Below are positions 53,177-61,648 of a DNA stretch of 64,000 nt, piece after piece (the first letter of the stretch is position 1; each line of letters starts with the position of its first letter). The translations under genes were made by a program, and so were the position numbers. The stretch comes from Castellaniella defragrans (GTDB lineage Bacteria; Pseudomonadota; Gammaproteobacteria; Burkholderiales; Burkholderiaceae_B): positions 62,001 to 126,000 of the forward strand of contig NZ_JACHIB010000011.1 in assembly GCF_014203015.1 (NCBI RefSeq), read 5' to 3'. The notes beneath the pieces were generated by a model, which ran no database searches, had not been told where the DNA came from, and saw only the letters and a list, made by a program, of their open reading frames with translations.

Positions 53177-54910
53177 ATGACTCCACACCACCGTACCGAA
53201 CTGGGCGAGGCGCTCTTCCGCTTCCGCCGCATCCTCTACAGTCTGGCGGCCTTCAGTTTCGTCATCAACATGCTGGCGCTCACGCCGTCCCTGTACATGC
53301 TGCAGGTCTACGACCGCGTGCTCAACAGCCGCAACGAAACCACCCTGCTGGTGCTGTCGCTGCTGGTGGTGGCCATCTTCGCGCTGTCGGGCCTGCTGCA
53401 GCTGGTGCGCTCCTCGGTGCTGATCCGGGTGGGCAACCGCTTCGACGCCATGCTCAACCAGCGGGTGTTCACCGCCGCCTTCGAGCGCAACCTGCGCCGC
53501 GAGGGCGGCAACCCCTCGCAGGCCATCCAGGATCTCACCCGCCTGCGCCAGTTCCTCACCGGCAACGCCCTGTTCGCCCTGTTCGACGTGCCCTGGACGC
53601 CCATCTACATCGCCGTGGCCTTCATCGTGCACCCCCTGCTGGGCGCCATGAACGTCTTCGGCTCGGTGGTGCTGATCGTGATGGCCTACCTCACCCACGT
53701 CGCCACGCACAAGCCCCTGGACGAGGCCAACCAGGCCTCCGTGCGCGCCAACGCCTTCGCCAACAGCCACCTGCACAACGCCGAGGTCATCGAGGCCATG
53801 GGCATGCTGCCGGGCCTGCGCGCCCGCTGGCTGTCCCAGCACCGGCGCATGCTGGGCCTGCAGACCGTGGCCTCCGACCGCAACGCCCGCATCAGCGGCG
53901 TGTCGCAGTTCGTGCGCATCTCGCTGCAGTCGCTGATCCTGGGCGTGGGCGCGCTGCTGGTCATCCAGGGCGAGATCACGGCCGGCATGATGATCGTCTG
54001 TTCCATCCTCATGGGGCAGGCCCTGCGCCCGGTGGAAATGGCCATCAATTCCTGGAAGCAGTTCATCGCCTGCCGCGGCGCCTACGCGCGCCTGGACGAA
54101 ATGCTCAAGACCGCGCCGCCGCGCGGGGCCAGCCTGAGCCTGCCCGCGCCGCGCGGCCAGATCGTGCTCGAAAACGTCTACGCCACCCCGCCGGGCGCGC
54201 GCGCGGCCGTGCTCAAGGGCCTGAACGTCACCATCGAGGCCGGCGACGTGGTCGGCGTCATCGGTCCCTCGGGGGCGGGCAAGTCCACCCTGGCGCGCCT
54301 GCTGGTGGGCGTCTGGGGCGCCCAGGCCGGCACCGTGCGCCTGGACGGCGCCGACATCTACCGCTGGAACAAGGACGAGCTCGGCCCGCACATCGGCTAC
54401 CTGCCCCAGGACATCGAGCTCTTCGAGGGCAGCGTGGCCGAGAACATCGCGCGCTTCGCCGTCCCCGATTCCGCCAAGGTGATCGCCGCCGCGCAGCAGG
54501 CCGGCGTGCACGACATGATCCTGCGCCTGCCCCAGGGCTACGACACGCAGATGGGCATGAACGGCTCGTCCCTGTCGGGCGGCCAGCGCCAGCGCGTGGC
54601 CCTGGCGCGCGCCATCTACGGCAACCCGGCGCTCATCGTGCTGGACGAGCCCAATTCCAACCTCGACGAGGCCGGCGAGGCCTCGCTGGTCGAGACCCTG
54701 CGCGTGCTCAAGGCCCAGGGCTCCACCGTGATCGTCATCACGCACCGCACCAGCGTGCTGGCGGCGGTGGACAAGCTGCTGGTCATGCGCGAAGGGATGG
54801 TCATGATGTACGGCGCACGCGAAGACGTGCTCAAGGGCCTGCACCAGCAGCAGCTGCAGGCGCGTGCCCAGGCGGGCGGTGGCTCGCTGCAGATGGCGGC
54901 TGGCCGATAG
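53177..54910 (+). CDS. Type I secretion ABC transporter (PrtD/SapD-like)
   Basis: Inner-membrane ATPase-permease of a type I secretion system, 577 residues, PrtD/AprD/SapD type with no N-terminal C39 peptidase domain. It has a membrane domain with the family segment NALFALFDVPWTPIYIAVAFIVHP and five to six helices, then a nucleotide-binding domain with Walker A (GPSGAGKSTLARLL), signature (LSGGQRQRVALARAI), Walker B (LIVLDEPNSNLDEAG, the SNLD form of the type I class) and H-loop (VITHRTS). Followed 19 bases later by the adaptor gene. The exported protein should carry a C-terminal signal; none is encoded nearby. Confidence 0.93.
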   Translation: MTPHHRTELGEALFRFRRILYSLAAFSFVINMLALTPSLYMLQVYDRVLNSRNETTLLVLSLLVVAIFALSGLLQLVRSSVLIRVGNRFDAMLNQRVFTAAFERNLRREGGNPSQAIQDLTRLRQFLTGNALFALFDVPWTPIYIAVAFIVHPLLGAMNVFGSVVLIVMAYLTHVATHKPLDEANQASVRANAFANSHLHNAEVIEAMGMLPGLRARWLSQHRRMLGLQTVASDRNARISGVSQFVRISLQSLILGVGALLVIQGEITAGMMIVCSILMGQALRPVEMAINSWKQFIACRGAYARLDEMLKTAPPRGASLSLPAPRGQIVLENVYATPPGARAAVLKGLNVTIEAGDVVGVIGPSGAGKSTLARLLVGVWGAQAGTVRLDGADIYRWNKDELGPHIGYLPQDIELFEGSVAENIARFAVPDSAKVIAAAQQAGVHDMILRLPQGYDTQMGMNGSSLSGGQRQRVALARAIYGNPALIVLDEPNSNLDEAGEASLVETLRVLKAQGSTVIVITHRTSVLAAVDKLLVMREGMVMMYGAREDVLKGLHQQQLQARAQAGGGSLQMAAGR

Positions 54911-54929
54911 CGCCGATTAGAGACGCACC

Positions 54930-56297
54930 ATGAAGCTATTTTCACGCAAGACCTCGCCCGATCTGGAGATCGAGGAAGCCCTGGAAACCCCCGGCAGCCG
55001 GGTGGACGAGAATTTCGTGCGGCCCCTGCGCATCGGCCTGGCCGCGCTCGTTCTCGGCTTCGGCGGCTTCGTCCTGTGGGGCGCTCTGGCGCCGCTGGAC
55101 CAGGGCGAGCCCGCCAACGGCGTGGTCGAGGTCCTGGGCAACCGCAAGACCATCGCCCACCTGGAAGGCGGCACCGTGGACGCCATCCTGGTGAGCGACG
55201 GCGACCGCGTCCAGGCCGGGCAGGTGCTGCTGCGCCTGAACCCCACCCGCGCGCAGTCCGACCGCGACGTGGCCAGTTCCCAGTACATCATCGCCCGCAC
55301 CAACGAAGACCGGCTGCTCGCCGAGCGCGACGGCCTGGAATCCATCCAGTTCTACCCGGAGCTCACCCGCCGCTTCAAGGACGACCCGCGCTACCGGCGC
55401 GCCGTCGCCGCCCAGCAGGCGCTCTTCGAGACCCGCCGCAAGGCCCTGAACGGCGAGATCGCCATCCTGCGCGAAAACCTCGCCGGCGCCGAGGCGCAGC
55501 TGCAGGGCCTGCTGCAGGTGCAGGCCAGCCGCAAGGAGCAGATCGGCTACATCAACCGCGAACTCCAGGGCGTGCGCGAGCTCGCCAAGGACGGCTACCT
55601 GCCGCGCAACCGCATGCTCGAACTGGAGCGCGACGCCGCCCAGCTGCAGGGGGCGCTGTCCAACGCCGTGGTCGACGCCGGCCGCACGCGCAACCAGATC
55701 GCCGAACTGAAGCTGCGCATCCTGCAGCGCCAGCAGGACTACCAGAAGGAAGTCCAGTCGCAGCTGAGCGACGTCCAGAAGGAAGCCACGGCCCTGGCCA
55801 ACCGCCTGGCCGCGCTGGACTACTCCGTCGAGCAGACCGAGATCCGCTCCCCCATCGAAGGCACGGTGCAGAACATGAAGATCTTCACCGTGGGCGGCGT
55901 GGTGAGCCCCGGCGCGCCGCTGATGGAAATCATCCCCGACGACGCCTCCTACGTGGTCAACGCCGAACTCCCCGTGCAGGCCATCGACCGCGTGTACGCG
56001 GGCCTGCCCGTCGAGATCACCTTCCCGGCGCTCAACCACGCCCAGACCCCCAACGTCCCGGGCAAGCTCCTCACCGTGTCGGCCGACCGCATCACCGACC
56101 AGCGCACCGGCATGCCCTTCTACCAGGCGAAGGTCGAGATCCTGCCCGAAGGCATGCGCATGATCGAGCAGGTGGGCGGCGAGATCCGCGCCGGCATGCC
56201 GGCCACCGTCATGATCAAGCTGGGCGAGCGCACCATGTTCAGCTATCTGCTCAAGCCGCTCCTCGAACGCCTGCACACCTCCCTGACGGAAAAATAG
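54930..56297 (+). CDS. Type I secretion membrane fusion protein (PrtE/SapE-like)
   Basis: HlyD-family adaptor of 455 residues linking the ABC exporter to TolC. One N-terminal membrane helix (LRIGLAALVLGFGGFVLWGA), a lipoyl half (TIAHLEGGTVDAILVSDGDRVQAGQ), a long alpha-helical hairpin region (about residues 100-290), the second lipoyl half (RSPIEGTVQNMKIFTVGGVVSPG) and the HlyD C-terminal signature (FPALNHAQTPNVPGKLLTVSADRI, EVGGEIRAGMPATVMI-like). Three bases separate it from the tolC-like gene. Same operon as the exporter. Confidence 0.93.
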   Translation: MKLFSRKTSPDLEIEEALETPGSRVDENFVRPLRIGLAALVLGFGGFVLWGALAPLDQGEPANGVVEVLGNRKTIAHLEGGTVDAILVSDGDRVQAGQVLLRLNPTRAQSDRDVASSQYIIARTNEDRLLAERDGLESIQFYPELTRRFKDDPRYRRAVAAQQALFETRRKALNGEIAILRENLAGAEAQLQGLLQVQASRKEQIGYINRELQGVRELAKDGYLPRNRMLELERDAAQLQGALSNAVVDAGRTRNQIAELKLRILQRQQDYQKEVQSQLSDVQKEATALANRLAALDYSVEQTEIRSPIEGTVQNMKIFTVGGVVSPGAPLMEIIPDDASYVVNAELPVQAIDRVYAGLPVEITFPALNHAQTPNVPGKLLTVSADRITDQRTGMPFYQAKVEILPEGMRMIEQVGGEIRAGMPATVMIKLGERTMFSYLLKPLLERLHTSLTEK

Positions 56298-56300
56298 CCG

Positions 56301-57803
56301 ATGCGGGCCGCCTTGCACCTGTCGATTCGTCGCACGGTCCTGCCCTGGCTGGCCGGACTGGCGGCGCTGGCCCTGGCGCCCGCGGCGCCGGCGGCGCCGA
56401 CGCGGCAGCCCGCGCCGGCGCATGCGCCCGCCGCGCCGGTCCCGGCCGGCCCGGCTTCCTCCGGCCTCGCTTCGCCGGCCTCCGCCTCGTCAACTCCGGC
56501 CTCCGCGGCTTCCGGCCTGGGGCTGGACAGCGCCTGGCAGCTCGCCAAGGCCCATGATCCCAGCTACCAGGCGGCGCTCAGCGAGCGCGACGCCGGCCAG
56601 GCCAACCGCGCCCTGGGCCGCGCGCCCCTGCTGCCGCAGATCAGCGCCAGCATCGGGCGCAACAAGACCACCGGCACGCTGGAATCGCCGAGCAGCAGCG
56701 GCGGGGTGGTCAGCACCGATCTGGATTACATCGCGCGCACCAACCAGATCCAGCTCAGCCAGTCCCTGTTCGACTGGTCCAAGATCGCCGGCATGCGCCA
56801 GGGCAACGCCCGCGCCGACTACAGCCTGGCGCTCTTCGACACCAAGGCGCGCGATACCGCCACCCGCCTGGTCAGCCGCTACCTGCAGACCCTGCTGTCG
56901 CGCCAGAACGTGACGCTGGCCGAAAACCGGCTGGCGGCCGACGAGCAGAACATCGACATCGCGCGGCGCCGCTACCAGGGGGGCGAGGGCACCGTCACCG
57001 ACGTCGAGGAAGCCACCTCGCGGCGCGACCTCTCGCGCGCCGACCTGATCCAGGCGCGCGACGCCCTGGTCGTCGCGCGGCGCGAGCTGCAGGAAATGAC
57101 CGGCGCCCCCGTCCTCGCCATCCACGATCTCGCGCCCGATTTCCGGCCCCGTCCGCTGGACCCGCCCGCGCTGGAGTCCTGGCTGGCCCGCGCGCAGGCC
57201 GCCAATGCCGACGTGCAGGCCGGCCAGCAGTCCCTGCGGGTGGCCGACCGCGAAGTCGACAAGGCCTTCGGCGGCCACCTGCCCACGGTCGGCGGCGTGG
57301 CCTACCGCAGCGTCAACCAGTCCGACTCCATCTCCACCCTGAACCAGGAAAGCTACCTGACCGCGGCGGGCGTGCAGATCAGCGTGCCGATCTTCTCCGG
57401 CGGCCAGACCCAGGCGCAGGTCCGGCAGGCGCGCCACAACCGCGACCAGACCGGCCACCAGCTGGAGGCCACCCGCGAAAAAGTCGCCGTGGACACCACG
57501 CGCCAGTACCAGGGCGTCGTCAGCGGGGCCGAACGCATCGCCGCCCTGGAAACCGCCGTGAACACCAGCGCCCAGGCGCTGGAAGCCATGCGGAAAAGCT
57601 ACATCGGCGGCACGCGCAGCATCACCGACATCCTCGACGCCCAGGATCAGCTCTACAAGGCCCAGCGCGACCTGATCCAGGCGCGCCTGCAGTACGTCAA
57701 CGCCCGCATCGGCCTGGATGCCGTGGCCGGCGCGCTGGACGACGCGGCCATCGCCGCGGCCGCCCGCACCTGGTTCGGCTCGGCGGCCGTGCCGCTGGAT
57801 TGA
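56301..57803 (+). CDS. TolC-family outer-membrane channel (SapF-like)
   Basis: A 500-residue outer-membrane efflux protein of the PrtF/TolC type. Signal peptide, an Ala/Pro-rich linker (residues about 30-70, unusual for length), then two TolC repeats: LDSAWQLAKAHDPSYQAALSERDAG, YIARTNQIQLSQSLFDWSKI, and later VQISVPIFSGGQTQAQVRQARHN and YIGGTRSITDILDAQDQLYKAQRDL. It forms the exit duct of the type I system. It overlaps the start of the second tolC-like gene, so two channel genes are translated in tandem. Confidence 0.9.
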   Translation: MRAALHLSIRRTVLPWLAGLAALALAPAAPAAPTRQPAPAHAPAAPVPAGPASSGLASPASASSTPASAASGLGLDSAWQLAKAHDPSYQAALSERDAGQANRALGRAPLLPQISASIGRNKTTGTLESPSSSGGVVSTDLDYIARTNQIQLSQSLFDWSKIAGMRQGNARADYSLALFDTKARDTATRLVSRYLQTLLSRQNVTLAENRLAADEQNIDIARRRYQGGEGTVTDVEEATSRRDLSRADLIQARDALVVARRELQEMTGAPVLAIHDLAPDFRPRPLDPPALESWLARAQAANADVQAGQQSLRVADREVDKAFGGHLPTVGGVAYRSVNQSDSISTLNQESYLTAAGVQISVPIFSGGQTQAQVRQARHNRDQTGHQLEATREKVAVDTTRQYQGVVSGAERIAALETAVNTSAQALEAMRKSYIGGTRSITDILDAQDQLYKAQRDLIQARLQYVNARIGLDAVAGALDDAAIAAAARTWFGSAAVPLD

Positions 57804-59416
57804 GCGCCGTGGCGGGCTGGGGCTGGATTCGGCTGGGGCGCGGCGCCGGAGCGCTGGCGCTGTCCGCCAGCCTGGCCGCCTGCGCCGGCCCGGGCGCCTG
57901 GCTGGAAGGCACCTGGCTGGGCGGCGGCAAGGGCGGCGGCGCCCCGTCGTCCGAGCCCACGCCGGCGGCGCCTGCGCCCGCCGCCGGCCCCCGCACCGGC
58001 GCCACCCTGGCCGACGCCCTGGACCGGATGGACGCCGCCCGCGCGCGCGGCCTGACCCTGGCCCAGGCCTGGCCCCTGGCGCTGGCGCGCGACCCCACCT
58101 ACCAGGCCGCCCTCAGCGCCCGGCTGGGCTTCGACACCTTCCGCGCCCAGGGCCTGGCGCTGCTGCTGCCGCAGGTGCAGGCCGGGTATTCGCGCAGCCG
58201 GATCAACGGCCTGCGGCGCCAGCCCTGGCTGTTCGGCCGCACCATCGAATCCGTCCTGGAATACGATTCCACCAGCGCCTACGTCCAGCTGCAGCAGCCG
58301 CTGCTGGACGCCGGCCGTTATGCCAGCTACCGCTGGGCGCATGCCCGCGCCGACCAGGGCGATGCCGACTGGGCCGCCGCCCGCAGCGACCTCGCCCAGC
58401 GCCTGTCGAAGGCCTGGTTCCAGCTCCTGGCCGCCCGGTCCACCGTGGCCCTGCGCGAGGGGCTGGCCGACTCCCTGGAAGCGCAGGCCGCCGGCCAGCA
58501 GGCCCTGTACACCCACAGCGAAGGCAGCATCATCGACGCCCAGCAGATCCAGGCCCGCCTGGCTAGTGCGCGGGCCGACGTCATCAGCGCGCGCGCCGAC
58601 CTGGACGTGGCGCAGCGCGCCCTGCAGGCCATCATCGGCGTCACCGACCGCCCTCCGGCCTCGCCTTTCGCATGGGATCAGGCCTCAGCCGAAGCATCGG
58701 ATCGCGTTCCGGGCCAGACATCGGATCGGACACCGGCCGAGGCGCCGGACCAGGCTGCGGCCGAACTGACGGCCTTCGCCCCGCCGCCCCTGGAGCCCGC
58801 CCGCCTCGTGGACTGGCTGGACCTGGCCCGCGCCCACAATACCCAGATCGACGCCGACCAGGCCAAGGTGCGCGTCGCCGAGGCCGACGTCTGGCGCGCC
58901 GCCAGCCGCCATGCGCCCACCCTCAACCTGGTGGCCGCCTGGTCCAACGCCGACAGCGAAAACCTCTCCACCCTGAGCCAGCGCACCAACACCTACGTCC
59001 TGGGCCTGCAGCTGAACGTGCCCATCTTCTCCGGCGGCTACGATTCCGCCCTGCACGCCCAGACCCGCGATCAGGCCCGCCAGGCCGCCCACACCCTGGA
59101 CGCCACGGTCGAAAGCACCCTGGTCGAAGTCACCCGCCAGTACAGCAACGTCACCGGCGGCGAGGAACGCATCCGCGCCCTGGAATCCGCCGTGCGGTCG
59201 GGGCGCGCCAGCCTCGCGGCCACGCGCAAGGTCTATCAGCATGGCCACGGCAGCATCCTGGACATGCTGAGAAAGCAGGACAACCTCTTCCAGACCCGCG
59301 CGCAGCTGATCCAGGCCCAGCTGGACTACCTGCAGGCCCGCATCGCCCTGGAAGTCGCGGCAGGACGGGACCTGGCCGAGGTGTTCGAGCGGATCACGGG
59401 TGTTTTCCCGCAGTGA
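57800..59416 (+). CDS. Second TolC-family channel, predicted lipoprotein
   Basis: A 538-residue TolC-family protein next to the first one. It has a lipobox-type signal (LALSASLAACAGPG) followed by a Gly/Pro/Ala-rich stretch, then TolC repeats (LAQAWPLALARDPTYQAALSARLG, LGLQLNVPIFSGGYDSALHAQ, YQHGHGSILDMLRKQDNLFQTRAQ). A Ser/Asp/Thr-rich insert lies near residues 295-320 (ASDRVPGQTSDRT). The start is probably the TTG at 57800 that overlaps the upstream stop codon; GTG at 57809 is the alternative. Why one operon needs two channels is unexplained: it could be a heteromeric or alternate exit duct. Confidence 0.85.
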   Translation: MSAVAGWGWIRLGRGAGALALSASLAACAGPGAWLEGTWLGGGKGGGAPSSEPTPAAPAPAAGPRTGATLADALDRMDAARARGLTLAQAWPLALARDPTYQAALSARLGFDTFRAQGLALLLPQVQAGYSRSRINGLRRQPWLFGRTIESVLEYDSTSAYVQLQQPLLDAGRYASYRWAHARADQGDADWAAARSDLAQRLSKAWFQLLAARSTVALREGLADSLEAQAAGQQALYTHSEGSIIDAQQIQARLASARADVISARADLDVAQRALQAIIGVTDRPPASPFAWDQASAEASDRVPGQTSDRTPAEAPDQAAAELTAFAPPPLEPARLVDWLDLARAHNTQIDADQAKVRVAEADVWRAASRHAPTLNLVAAWSNADSENLSTLSQRTNTYVLGLQLNVPIFSGGYDSALHAQTRDQARQAAHTLDATVESTLVEVTRQYSNVTGGEERIRALESAVRSGRASLAATRKVYQHGHGSILDMLRKQDNLFQTRAQLIQAQLDYLQARIALEVAAGRDLAEVFERITGVFPQ

Positions 59417-59506
59417 CAAAACAGCTCAAAAGGGCCTGAACGGCCGGGCGGCCGATGCCGGCCTCTGCCACCATGGCTTTCGATGCCGATGCGATCGGAG
59501 AGCGCC

Positions 59507-60451
59507 ATGGGCAGGCACGATGCCTCCTGCAAGCTGCTGTTTTCCTCACCGGAGATGGTGCGCGACCTGATCGTGGGCTTCGTGCCGGGCAAATGGCTGC
59601 GCGGGCTGGACTACACGACGCTGGAAAGGGTGTCGGGCAGCTACGTCACCGATGACCTGCGCGAGCGCGCCGACGACATCGTCTGGCGGGTACGGGCCGA
59701 CGGCCAGTGGATGTACCTGTACCTGCTGATCGAATTCCAGAGTACGGTGGACCCGTGGATGCCGGTGCGGATGCTGACTTACGTGGGGCTGCTGTATCAG
59801 GACCTGATCCGCCGGGGCGACGTGCTGCCCGGCCATCGCCTGCCGCCGGTGCTGCCCATCGTGTTCTACAACGGCGATGGCCGCTGGCGGGCGGCGACCG
59901 ACATTGCCGCTTTGATTCCGCGGCTGCCGGGGCGCCTGGCGCGCTTTCTGCCCCGGCTGGAATATGTGCTGGTGGACGAGAACCGCTATTCTGCGGCGCA
60001 TTTGGCGCGGCTGCGCAACCTGGTGGCTGCGGTCATGCGCATGGAGCGTCCCGAAAGCGAGCGCGACGTGCTCGATCTGGTGGACTTGGTGGGAGAAATG
60101 CTGGAAGATAAACCGGAGTTGCGGCGCACTTTTGCCACCTGGATGCATGGCGTGCTGGAAAGGCGCAGCGGCTATGCGATGGCCTTGCCCAGGGTCCGGG
60201 ACTTGAAGGAGCTGAAGATGAAGCTGGCGGAACGGTTCGTCCAGTGGGCCGAACAGCATAAACAGGAAGGCCGTCAGGAAGGCCGTCAAGAAGGCGAGGC
60301 CCTGCTGCTGCAGCGCATGCTGACGCGGCGGTTCGGGCCGTTGCCGGCTGCCGTCACGGCCCGGATCGCCGCGGCCGGCGCGGCCGACCTCGAAGCCTGG
60401 TCCGACCGCCTGCTGGATGCCGCGAGCCTGGACGCCGTGTTCGGGCTCTAG
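59507..60451 (+). CDS. Rpn/YhgA-like nuclease (recombination-promoting)
   Basis: A 314-residue member of the Rpn (YhgA-like) family, PD-(D/E)xK endonucleases often annotated as transposases. It begins MGRHDASCKLLFSSPEMVRDL; the catalytic D and E-x-Q are in RADDIVWRV and YLLIEFQSTVDPWMPVRML; PIVFYNGDGRW follows, as in the family. The C-terminal part has the repeat HKQEGRQEGRQEGEA, encoded by a tandem 12-bp DNA repeat (60263-60286), so slippage could vary repeat number. In E. coli, rpn genes also encode a separate short C-terminal form; such a start was not identified here. Overlaps the convergent acyltransferase stop by 4 bases. Confidence 0.83.
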   Translation: MGRHDASCKLLFSSPEMVRDLIVGFVPGKWLRGLDYTTLERVSGSYVTDDLRERADDIVWRVRADGQWMYLYLLIEFQSTVDPWMPVRMLTYVGLLYQDLIRRGDVLPGHRLPPVLPIVFYNGDGRWRAATDIAALIPRLPGRLARFLPRLEYVLVDENRYSAAHLARLRNLVAAVMRMERPESERDVLDLVDLVGEMLEDKPELRRTFATWMHGVLERRSGYAMALPRVRDLKELKMKLAERFVQWAEQHKQEGRQEGRQEGEALLLQRMLTRRFGPLPAAVTARIAAAGAADLEAWSDRLLDAASLDAVFGL

Positions 60452-61497
60452 GATTTCGTCCGCTCGCGGCGACCGCGGCCGATCCGCTTGAGCGACCGGT
60501 GCAGACGGAATTCGCACCAGCCGAACAACGCGGACCCGATCACCGCCGCCAGCATCGCCAGCGAGAACAGCGCATAAAGCGACAGCCCCGGCGCATGGCG
60601 GTCGAGCAGGTGGATGCACAGGACCATGATGAACGCATGCGACAGATAGATGCCGTAAGACGCATCCCCCATGTGTTCCAGCCAGCGCCAGCGCAGATGC
60701 CGTATGCCCAGGAGGACCACGGCGGCCAAGCCGGGCGCCATCGTCATGAAGGCCCCGGCGTGGGACATACCGTACAGGATTTCGCCCAGCGTGCAGAGGA
60801 TCACCGCCGTCAGCGCCAGCGGCAGCGAGGGGAGCCGAGATACGTGCCGGTATACCAGCCCGAGCAGCATGCCGGTCACGAAAAAGACATTGTGGGGCGC
60901 TAGCCACAGCCAGAGGCCGGGTTGCGCGATGTCGATGTCGTTGTAACGCGAAACCGCCGCGATGGCCAACAACCAGACGACGCAGAAACGCTGCATGGCC
61001 GCCGCGCTGAATCGCAGGACGACCATGGCCGCCACCAGCACGTAGAAGCCCATCTCGTAGACCAGCGTCCAGTAGGGGATATGGTAGCCGATGTTCAGAG
61101 GCACGGCGGGGATCAGCGGCAGGCTCGACAGCGTCAGCGACCAATTTGGCTGCGTGCCTGCCAGCAGCAGGCCCGACAGGACGATCGCCAGCCAGTACCC
61201 CGGGTAGATGCGTATGATGCGGTTCCACAGGAAGCGTCGGCCCTGATAGAGGCATCCGGCCATGACGAAGCCGGAAATGACGAAGAACAAATCGACGCCC
61301 AGCCCCCCGAAGCCGATTCGCAAATACCGCATGTAGTCGATGCCGCGTGCCTCGCAGGCATAGTAGATGGCATGCTGCAGCACGACGCCGAGCGCGGCGA
61401 TGGCGCGCAGGCCCTGAAGGCCACCAAGGCGTTCCTGGCGCAGATCGATGGCCACTGGCGAGAGTGGGGCGGCTCCGGTAGTAAGGTCTCGGGGCAT
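60448..61497 (-). CDS. Acyltransferase 3 family membrane protein (OafA-like)
   Basis: A multi-pass O-acyltransferase of about 349 residues with ten or so hydrophobic segments. The family motifs are visible: GLQGLRAIAALGVVLQHAIYYACE with catalytic His near residue 39, GGLGVDLFFVISGFVMAG, FLWNRIIRIYPGYWLAI (R and Y motifs), and GIYLSHAFIM near the end. It probably acetylates a sugar of the O-antigen or capsule. The start was set at ATG 61497 (MPRDLTTG); an upstream ATG at 61608 is possible. It is transcribed towards the Rpn gene. Confidence 0.85.
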   Translation of the reverse strand: MPRDLTTGAAPLSPVAIDLRQERLGGLQGLRAIAALGVVLQHAIYYACEARGIDYMRYLRIGFGGLGVDLFFVISGFVMAGCLYQGRRFLWNRIIRIYPGYWLAIVLSGLLLAGTQPNWSLTLSSLPLIPAVPLNIGYHIPYWTLVYEMGFYVLVAAMVVLRFSAAAMQRFCVVWLLAIAAVSRYNDIDIAQPGLWLWLAPHNVFFVTGMLLGLVYRHVSRLPSLPLALTAVILCTLGEILYGMSHAGAFMTMAPGLAAVVLLGIRHLRWRWLEHMGDASYGIYLSHAFIMVLCIHLLDRHAPGLSLYALFSLAMLAAVIGSALFGWCEFRLHRSLKRIGRGRRERTKS

Positions 61498-61648
61498 TCG
61501 GCGCGAAGGGCGGGAAAGAGCAATGGACCGGGGCAGTGTAAGCGCCGGCCCTGCTCCTGACAACTCTCGTTCCCCGCCGGTCCATATGCCGCCGCTCGAT
61601 CGAGCCATCGCATAAAATGCCCCCAGTCCCGCACTGGATCGTCCCGTC

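Noticed and set aside
53177-54910. A bacteriocin exporter with C39 peptidase domain
   Set aside because: The protein starts directly with membrane segments; there is no N-terminal Cys/His peptidase domain and no double-glycine peptide gene nearby.
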